Assembly: GCA_023436745.1 (NCBI GenBank)
Contig: JAEZHZ010000043.1
Coordinates: forward strand, 1 to 19,117
DNA length: 19,117 nt
Origin: Pseudomonadota bacterium
GTDB taxonomy: Bacteria > Pseudomonadota > Alphaproteobacteria > Rhizobiales > Devosiaceae
Direction of reading: 5' to 3'
A program made the position numbers and the translations under genes. Positions 12,723 to 19,117 of the stretch are shown one piece after another; position 1 is the first letter of the stretch; each line of letters opens with the position of its first letter. The notes under the pieces were generated by a model. It did no database searches and had not been told where the DNA came from. It was given only the letters and a program-made list of their open reading frames with translations.

Positions 12723-15700
12723 ATGCAGCAGACCCGTCTGTGGGCCCGCTGGTTCGGCGCGGCCATGCTCATCGTTTCGGGGCTTGTGCCCACGCTCGCG
12801 GCAGAGCCGAAGATCACGCTGCTACCCGGCACGGACCTGCCCGGATACGACTATTCCATCAGCCGCGACACCACGCTCGATGCGTGTCAGGCCGCCTGCG
12901 CGGATGACCGCATCTGCCGCGCCTTCACCTTCAACGAGCAGTCGCGCTGGTGCTTCCTCAAGGCCGATGCCGGCGACGAGACAGCCTATGGTGGCGCCAC
13001 GTCGGGTCGTGTCGAGCGCTCGCCAACGCCCTCCGTGACGCAGGCCGCTCGCCAGGCCGAGCTGCCTTTCCCGGCGGACTACCTCATCGACAGTGCCCGC
13101 GAACTCGCCGACCAGCTGCCGACCACCGACGTGCCACCGCCCAAGGCCACCTATTCCGGACTTGTGTCGACCGGCGGTGCCGCGATGTCGGAGGGCAATC
13201 CCGCGGCCGCCATCATTGCCTATCGTCAGGCGCTCGGCATCAACGGCAATGATCCCGCCGTCTGGCTGGCTCTCGCCGATGCCGCCTTGACCCGGCTCGA
13301 GGACATAGCCGACACCCAGGCCGAGGAACGATCCGCTCTGGCCGGCGTCGCTTCTGCTGCGGCGATGAACGCGTTCCTGCGCTCGGAATCCGTCGACGAG
13401 CGGGCGGGAGCGCTTCGTGCCCTCGCCTATGCCCTCGAGTTCCGCGAGATGTATCGCGAAGCCATAGCCTCCTACCGTGCCAGCATGGCCCTCGTGCCCA
13501 ACGAGGTCCTCGAGGCGCACCTCGAAGAGGTGGTGGCCCAGCACGGTTTCCGCATCAGCAGCCATCAGGTCGATGCCGACGCGGCCTCCCCGCGCATCTG
13601 TGCGGTGTTCTCCCAGCCGCTGTCGCGCAATGAGCTTTCCAGCTACGTCGTCGTTCCCGACGCTCCCCGGGCTGCCATCGAAACGGTCGACGACCAGATC
13701 TGCATCGAGGGTCTCGAGCACGGGCGCCGCTATGCCATTCGCTTCCGCGCCGGCCTCAGCTCCGCCGACGGCGAGACCCTGGGCAAGGACGTGGCGCTCG
13801 ATGTCTACGTGCCCGACCGTGCCCCGTTCGTGGGCTTTGCCAACACAGCCTACGTCATGCCGTCCGGCCTCGGCGGCGGGTTGCCGATCAGCTCGGTCAA
13901 TGCCGAGACCGCCGAGATCATGATCTACCGCATCGGGGATCGCTCCATCGCCATGGCGGTGCGCGACGGCGTCTTTGCCGGCGATCTGTCCCGCTATTCC
14001 GCCGAGAACATTGCCGACGAAACTGGTGAGCTCGTGTTCGAGGGCGAGGTCGAGCTCACGCAGGCAGCACCCAACGCCATGGTCACCACGGCGGTGCCGG
14101 TGGGCGAAGCCATCGGCGCTATGCAGCCGGGGGCCTACGTCATCACCGCGCGCGTGAAGGGCGAGGAGAGCGAATACTGGCGCGATCTTGCCACCCAGTG
14201 GTTCATCGTCACCGATCTTGGGCTGACCACCGTTCAGGGCGACGATGGTGTCCACGCCTTCGTGCGCAGCCTGACCAGCGCCGACCCGGTGGCCGGTGCC
14301 GCGGTGCGGCTGGTCGCCCGCAACAACGACATCCTGGGCGAGGGCGTCACCGACGCCGACGGACGCGCCATCTTCGCCCCGGGTCTCGCGCGGGGCGAGG
14401 GTGGCCGGGCCCCGCAACTGCTGGTCGCCGAGACCGAGGCTGGTGACTATGCCTTCCTCGACCTGTCGCGCCCCGCTTTCGACCTCACCGACCGCGGCGT
14501 CGAAGGGCGCCCGTCGCCGGGCCCGCTCGACGTCTTCGCCACCACCGAGCGCGGCGTCTACCGCCCGGGCGAGACCGTGTTCTTCACCGCGCTCCTGCGT
14601 GACGAGCGCGCCGATGCGGTCACCGGTATGCCGCTGACCCTCGAGGTGGAGCGGCCGGACGGCGTCGTCGCCAACCGACAGGTGCTCGAGGACGGCGGCG
14701 CCGGCGGCTACTTCACCGCCCTGCCCATGGCCGCCGAAGCCATGCGCGGCAGCTGGACCCTGCGCCTCTACGCCGACCCCAAGGCGCAGGCCCTGAGCAG
14801 CACCAGCTTTCTGGTCGAGGATTTCGAGCCCGAGCGCCTCGCGTTCGAGCTGACTGCCCGCGGGGACGCCATCGTCCCCGGTGAGGCGGCGGAAATCGAC
14901 ATCGCCGCGCGCTACCTCTATGGCGCCACCGCACCCGGCCTTGCCGTCGAGGCCGACGCGATCGTGCGTCCGCGGACCACGCTGCCGGGCTTTGCCGGCT
15001 ATACCTTCGGCCGCGAGGACGATCCGGTGGAGATCAGCCGCGAGCCGCTGGGCGTTGTCGCGACCACCGACGAGGCCGGCGAGGCCGTTGCCGAGATCGT
15101 CCTGCCCGAGCCTGTCTCCACCACGCGTCCGCTTGAAGCGCAGATACTACTGCGCCTTGTGGATACCAACGGCCGCACGGTCGAGAGAAGCATTACCCGC
15201 CCCGTCGTGGCCACCGGCAATCGCCTCGGCATCCGTCCGGCCTTCGGCGATGGTTCCGGGCTGGAGGAGGGCAGCGAAGCGCGCTTCGACATCATCGCCG
15301 TCTCGCCCGACAACGAGGCCGTCGCGGTACGCAACGTGGACTGGCGCCTTTCCCGGATAGAGACGAGCTACCAGTGGTATCGCGACGGCTCCAGATGGCG
15401 CTGGGAAGCCATCACCACGCCGCGCCTGGTCGCGAGCGGCACCGTCGACATTCCCGAAGGTGGCCCGGTCAGCATCGGGGCCAATGTCGACTGGGGTCTC
15501 TATCGTCTCGAAGTGGAAAGCGGCGGCCGAAATCCGCACTCATCGAGCTACGAGTTCTATGCCGGCTTCTACTACCCCGATGCGGGCTCCAATACGCCGG
15601 ACACGCTGGAGGTCGCCCTCGACAGGTCGTCCTACCGCGTCGGCGACACGGCCCGCCTGCGGCTTGAACCGCAGTTCGCCGGCAAGGCCCTCGTGATGGT

Positions 15701-18212
15701 GGTCGATAACCGCATCATCAGCATGGAGGCCGTCGACGTGCCCGAAGGCGGCGCCACGGTCTCCCTGCCCGTCACCGAAGAGTGGGGTCCCGGCGCCTAT
15801 GTCACCGCCACGCTCTATCGCCCGGCGGACGCGGCCCAGAAGCGCATGCCTGCGCGGGCCCTCGGCCTTGCCTTCGCCGGTGTCGATCCCGGTGATCGCA
15901 GGCTCGATGTGACGCTTGACGCACCCGGCGAGTCGCTGCCCCGCCAGAGCCTCGAGGTCACCGTCGAACTCGGCAATGTCGCCGCCGGCACCGAGGCCTA
16001 TGTGGCCGTTGCCGCCGTCGACCTCGGCATCCTCAACCTCACCAACTTCCAGGTGCCCGCGCCTGACGACTGGTATTTCGGCCAGCGCCAGCTCGGGGTG
16101 GAGATCCGCGACCTCTACGGTCAGCTGATCGATCCCACCCAGGGTCTGCCCGGCGCCCTGCGCTCGGGTGGCGACGGTGGCGGCTCCCGCCTGGGCACGC
16201 CTCCGCCGACCACTGTTCTGGTCGCCCAGCATTCCGGCATCGTCGAGGTCGGCGAGGACGGCACCGCGACCGTCACCTTCGACATGCCGGACTTCGCCGG
16301 CACCGTCCGCATCATGGCCATGGCGTGGACCGAGGACGCGGTGGGACATGCCTCTGCCGACGTCATCGTCCGCGATCCCGTGGTCGTCACCCTCAGCCCG
16401 CCCCGCTTCCTGCGGGTCGGCGACGAGTCGCGCCTCCTGGTCGAGGTCAACAACGTCTCGGGCGAAGCCGGCAGCTATTCCGTCGGGCTTGCGCTCGGCG
16501 ACGGCATCGCCACCGAGGCCGCGGCAACCGAAACGGACCTCGCGGAAGGAGAGCGCATCGCGCTCGACCTCGGCCTCTCCGGCCTCGCCATTGGCGACTG
16601 GCCGGTGGTGGTGACCCTGACGCAGCCCGATGGCTCGACCCTCGTCAAGGAACTGCTGCTCGGCGTCCGCCCGGCCAGCGCCATGACCATGTCGCGCCGC
16701 CTGCTGCCACTCCCCGCGGGAGAGGCGGTCACCGTCGGCCCCGACTACCTCAGGGACTATCTCGAGGATACTGGCGAGGTCACCCTCGCCATCGGGCCGC
16801 TCGCCCGCCTCGATGTGCCCGGCCTGCTGCAGTCGCTCAGCCGCTATCCCTATGGCTGCTCCGAGCAGGTCTCGAGCCGCGCCCTGCCGCTGCTCTATCT
16901 CGAGGAAGTCGCCTCACGCATCGGCCTCGGCGACGAGAACGAGATCGACGACACCGTTGCCGGCGCCATCACCGCGATACTCGCCAAGCAGAACTCCAGC
17001 GGCGGCTTCGGTCTCTGGGGGCCCTATGACGGCGGGGACTTCTGGCTCGACGGCTTCGTCACCGACTTCCTGATGCGCGCCAGCGATCAGGGCTACGAGG
17101 TGCCCGAGCTTGCCCTCACCATGGCCCTCGACAACCTCGCCAACCAGCTCGCCTATGCGTCGGATTTCGACAATGGCGGTGAGGCCGTCGCTTATGCGCT
17201 CTATGATCTCGCCCGTGCCGGCCGCGCCGCCATCGGCGACCTGCGCTACTACCTCGAAGCCCGGCTGGACGCCTTCGCCACCCCGCTGGCGCAGGCCCAG
17301 CTCGGGGCGGCGCTGGCGCTCTATGGCGACCAGTCCCGCGCCGCCATCGCCTTCGATGCGGCCGTCGAGAAGCTGCGCACCCCCGACCGCCGCACCTACC
17401 GCGACGACTATGGCAGCCACCTGCGCGACCTTGCCGGCGTGATCACCCTCGCCGCCGAGTTCTACCCGCAAGGTGTCGACCTCCCCGCGCTGGCCAACCA
17501 GCTGGCGAAGCTGCGTGACCGCACCGACTACACCTCCACCCAGGAGGATACCTGGACCCTGCTTGCCGCCGCAGCCCTTGGCCGCGACAGCGGCGACGGC
17601 TCGGTCACGGTCGGCGGCGAGGCGGCGACCGGGGCAGTCTATCGCCGGTTCACCGCCGCCGAACTCGGCGACGGCATCGAGATCGCCAACACCGGCGACC
17701 GGCCCACCGAGGTCATGGTGTCGACCTCGGGCTACCCCGTCGCCCCGCCGGAGCCGATGGCCAGCGGCTTCGAGCTCGCCCGCACCTACTACCTGCCCGA
17801 CGGCACCGAGGTGGACCCGACCGCAACCGTGCTCGCGCAGAACGAGCGTCTCGTCGTCGTCATCGACATGTGGGTCGATGACCTCGGCACCGGCCAGTAC
17901 CTCGTCGCCGACCCGCTGCCGGCCGGCTTCGAGATCGAGAACCCGAACCTGTCGGCCGGGGAGGGCGCCTCCGACTTCGACTGGCTCGAGCTCGACCAGC
18001 CCGCCCATGTCGAGTCCCGCACCGACCAGTACGTCGCCGCCTTCCGCTTCTTCTCGAAGCCGGAGGAGGCGGTCACCACGGCTTACATGGTTCGCGCCAC
18101 CTCGCCCGGCACCTTCGTGCTCCCCGGCACCACGGTGGAGGACATGTACCGGCCCGAACGCCGCGCCGTCCTCGCCAGCGGCGCGGTCGAGGTGTCCCCG
18201 GCCGGGCGATGA
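12723..18212 (+). CDS. Bacterial alpha-2-macroglobulin with N-terminal PAN domain and TPR-like region
   Basis: This 1829-residue periplasmic protein is expected to trap proteases: cleavage of a bait segment exposes a thioester that binds the attacker. A signal peptide (1-27, ending LAA) has no lipobox cysteine, unlike E. coli YfhM. A PAN/Apple-type domain (about 34-97, cysteines 55, 59, 65, 77) and TPR-like helices (about 152-260) precede the macroglobulin domains. MG2 starts near 600 (GVYRPGETVFF), the bait-region domain spans about 960-1165 with a Gly-rich stretch at 1147-1158, and the A2M domain lies near 1160-1252. The thioester motif CSEQ (1379-1382, in YPYGCSEQ) is intact, followed by the helical thioester domain to about 1640. 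ATG 12723 has GGAGGG 5 nt upstream; the earlier start at 12672 has none. It is coupled to pbpC by an ATGA overlap. Confidence 0.93.
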   Translation: MQQTRLWARWFGAAMLIVSGLVPTLAAEPKITLLPGTDLPGYDYSISRDTTLDACQAACADDRICRAFTFNEQSRWCFLKADAGDETAYGGATSGRVERSPTPSVTQAARQAELPFPADYLIDSARELADQLPTTDVPPPKATYSGLVSTGGAAMSEGNPAAAIIAYRQALGINGNDPAVWLALADAALTRLEDIADTQAEERSALAGVASAAAMNAFLRSESVDERAGALRALAYALEFREMYREAIASYRASMALVPNEVLEAHLEEVVAQHGFRISSHQVDADAASPRICAVFSQPLSRNELSSYVVVPDAPRAAIETVDDQICIEGLEHGRRYAIRFRAGLSSADGETLGKDVALDVYVPDRAPFVGFANTAYVMPSGLGGGLPISSVNAETAEIMIYRIGDRSIAMAVRDGVFAGDLSRYSAENIADETGELVFEGEVELTQAAPNAMVTTAVPVGEAIGAMQPGAYVITARVKGEESEYWRDLATQWFIVTDLGLTTVQGDDGVHAFVRSLTSADPVAGAAVRLVARNNDILGEGVTDADGRAIFAPGLARGEGGRAPQLLVAETEAGDYAFLDLSRPAFDLTDRGVEGRPSPGPLDVFATTERGVYRPGETVFFTALLRDERADAVTGMPLTLEVERPDGVVANRQVLEDGGAGGYFTALPMAAEAMRGSWTLRLYADPKAQALSSTSFLVEDFEPERLAFELTARGDAIVPGEAAEIDIAARYLYGATAPGLAVEADAIVRPRTTLPGFAGYTFGREDDPVEISREPLGVVATTDEAGEAVAEIVLPEPVSTTRPLEAQILLRLVDTNGRTVERSITRPVVATGNRLGIRPAFGDGSGLEEGSEARFDIIAVSPDNEAVAVRNVDWRLSRIETSYQWYRDGSRWRWEAITTPRLVASGTVDIPEGGPVSIGANVDWGLYRLEVESGGRNPHSSSYEFYAGFYYPDAGSNTPDTLEVALDRSSYRVGDTARLRLEPQFAGKALVMVVDNRIISMEAVDVPEGGATVSLPVTEEWGPGAYVTATLYRPADAAQKRMPARALGLAFAGVDPGDRRLDVTLDAPGESLPRQSLEVTVELGNVAAGTEAYVAVAAVDLGILNLTNFQVPAPDDWYFGQRQLGVEIRDLYGQLIDPTQGLPGALRSGGDGGGSRLGTPPPTTVLVAQHSGIVEVGEDGTATVTFDMPDFAGTVRIMAMAWTEDAVGHASADVIVRDPVVVTLSPPRFLRVGDESRLLVEVNNVSGEAGSYSVGLALGDGIATEAAATETDLAEGERIALDLGLSGLAIGDWPVVVTLTQPDGSTLVKELLLGVRPASAMTMSRRLLPLPAGEAVTVGPDYLRDYLEDTGEVTLAIGPLARLDVPGLLQSLSRYPYGCSEQVSSRALPLLYLEEVASRIGLGDENEIDDTVAGAITAILAKQNSSGGFGLWGPYDGGDFWLDGFVTDFLMRASDQGYEVPELALTMALDNLANQLAYASDFDNGGEAVAYALYDLARAGRAAIGDLRYYLEARLDAFATPLAQAQLGAALALYGDQSRAAIAFDAAVEKLRTPDRRTYRDDYGSHLRDLAGVITLAAEFYPQGVDLPALANQLAKLRDRTDYTSTQEDTWTLLAAAALGRDSGDGSVTVGGEAATGAVYRRFTAAELGDGIEIANTGDRPTEVMVSTSGYPVAPPEPMASGFELARTYYLPDGTEVDPTATVLAQNERLVVVIDMWVDDLGTGQYLVADPLPAGFEIENPNLSAGEGASDFDWLELDQPAHVESRTDQYVAAFRFFSKPEEAVTTAYMVRATSPGTFVLPGTTVEDMYRPERRAVLASGAVEVSPAGR

Positions 18213-19117
18213 GCGCCCCGGCCGACAGCATCGGTTCACCGCCACCGCGCCCATGGGTGCGGTGGCTGACCCTTGCCGGCTTCTCGCTGTTCACATTCGC
18301 CCTGGCGGCGATTATCCACGTTCATTCAGTGGTCCTCGGCATCGCCGCGACCCTGCCGCCGACGCCCGATCCGGCCACGCTGCCGGTCTCCGTCGCGGTG
18401 GTCGATCGCGACGACCGCCTGCTGCGGCCCTTCACCACCGCCGACGGCCGCTGGCGCCTTCCGGTCACCCACGCCGAGGTCGATCCGCGCTTTCTCGCCA
18501 TGCTGGTCGCCTATGAGGATCGCAGCTTCTTCGAGCACGGCGGCATCGCCTGGAACTCCATGTTCCGCGCCGCCGGCCAGTTCGTCCTTGCCGGCGGGCG
18601 CGTCGTCTCCGGCGGCTCCACCCTGACCATGCAGGTCGCCCGGCTGATCGAGGGCGGCGCCACCCGCAGCCTTGCGGGCAAGCTGCGCCAGATGGTCCAC
18701 GCCGACCGGCTCGAGGCCCGGCTCGACAAGCACCAGATCCTCGATCTCTACCTCACCCTTGCCCCCTATGGCGGCAATATCGAGGGCGTGCGCGCCGCGA
18801 GCCTCGCCTGGTTCGGCAAGGAGCCCACCCGCCTCACCACCGCCGAGGCGGCGTTGCTCGTCGCCCTGCCGCAATCGCCCGAGGCCCGCCGCCCCGACCG
18901 CGATCCCGTCGCTGCCCGGCGAAGCCGGGACTTGGTGCTCGACCGTCTCGTTGCCCTTGGAGCCCTCCCCGAAGAGGAGGCGGCCGCTGCAAGGCACGAG
19001 CCGATCCCCACCGCGCGCCGTGCCTTCCCCATGCTCGCCGCGCACGTGGCAGAAGCCGCCGTCCGGGCCCGGCCCGATGCCCGCGAAATTCCCCTCACCG
19101 TTGCCCGGCCGCTTCAG
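18209..19117 (+). CDS. pbpC: Penicillin-binding protein 1C (partial, N-terminal part)
   Basis: The visible 303 residues form an N-terminal membrane anchor (about 17-40) and a GT51 peptidoglycan glycosyltransferase domain that polymerises lipid II in the periplasm. Motif 1 is EDRSFFEHGGI (103-113, catalytic E103), motif 2 GGSTLTMQ (135-142), followed by KLRQMVHADRLEARL and LTLAPYGGNIEGV (182-194). The transpeptidase and C-terminal domains lie beyond the right edge; the frame is open at 19117. The ATG (18209-18211) overlaps the macroglobulin stop TGA (18210-18212), indicating translational coupling. The neighbour identifies it as PBP1C rather than PBP1A or 1B, because A2M genes are widely linked to pbpC. 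PBP1C is thought to repair the wall after breaches that let proteases in. Confidence 0.93.
   Translation, partial: MSAPADSIGSPPPRPWVRWLTLAGFSLFTFALAAIIHVHSVVLGIAATLPPTPDPATLPVSVAVVDRDDRLLRPFTTADGRWRLPVTHAEVDPRFLAMLVAYEDRSFFEHGGIAWNSMFRAAGQFVLAGGRVVSGGSTLTMQVARLIEGGATRSLAGKLRQMVHADRLEARLDKHQILDLYLTLAPYGGNIEGVRAASLAWFGKEPTRLTTAEAALLVALPQSPEARRPDRDPVAARRSRDLVLDRLVALGALPEEEAAAARHEPIPTARRAFPMLAAHVAEAAVRARPDAREIPLTVARPLQ

Noticed and set aside
12822..14417. Minus-strand frame of 531 codons opposite the macroglobulin gene
   Set aside because: Low-complexity Gly/Ala/Asp/His composition typical of an antisense shadow; the plus-strand product is clearly real.
16914..18254. Minus-strand frame of 446 codons opposite the thioester domain and pbpC start
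   Set aside because: Shadow of the plus-strand genes; Gly/Val/Ala-rich with no domain pattern.
18312..18320. DnaA-box-like TTATCCACG
   Set aside because: A single copy inside pbpC coding sequence, with no clustered boxes or origin context.

Overview
The window is about 19 kb of GC-rich DNA from an alphaproteobacterium. The best guess is the order Hyphomicrobiales, and a Devosia-like genome would fit. The main grounds are a gcrA cell-cycle regulator gene divergent from argD-argF-hslO, a CtrA-type site with a cluster of GANTC (CcrM) sites upstream of gcrA, and a long PAN-containing alpha-2-macroglobulin gene coupled to pbpC. The genus is inferred from gene content only. I see no rRNA, tRNA, CRISPR array, insertion sequence or prophage.

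Layout. Positions 1-259 (minus) hold the start of gcrA, which runs off the left edge. Positions 260-612 are a dense divergent control region between gcrA and argD. It contains a TTAA-N7-TTAA CtrA-like box, four GANTC sites, a 16-bp palindrome near a candidate gcrA promoter, and two hairpins with T-runs in the argD leader. Positions 613-4133 (plus) hold argD, argF and hslO (two arginine biosynthesis enzymes and the redox chaperone Hsp33), separated by REP-like palindromes and closed by a strong terminator at about 4160-4196. Positions 4255-6150 (plus) encode a membrane family 2 glycosyltransferase with a degenerate MshEN-like N-terminal region. Its end overlaps the next, oppositely transcribed operon by 46 bp.

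Positions 12177 down to 6105 (minus) form one five-gene carbohydrate operon. In transcription order it encodes a cytosolic (alpha/alpha)6 glycoside hydrolase of the GH37/GH63/MGH1 type, a Tat-exported solute-binding protein, two MalF/MalG-type permeases and a UgpC/MalK-type ATPase. A 13-codon reading frame is wedged between the last two genes. The likely job is uptake of a glycoside or oligosaccharide and its hydrolysis inside the cell. The substrate cannot be read from the sequence.

Positions 12178-12722 are a divergent, inverted-repeat-rich intergenic region with no convincing gene. From 12723 to the right edge (plus) lie an 1829-residue periplasmic alpha-2-macroglobulin-like protein (signal peptide, PAN/Apple domain, TPR-like helices, macroglobulin domains, intact CSEQ thioester) and pbpC. 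The pbpC start overlaps the macroglobulin stop as ATGA, and pbpC is cut by the window edge after its glycosyltransferase domain. This pair is the known bacterial A2M/PBP1C partnership, thought to trap foreign proteases while PBP1C repairs the wall. I found no clearly undescribed defence or mobile system. The most distinctive items are the gcrA-argD control region, the PAN-TPR-A2M architecture and the hydrolase-importer operon.
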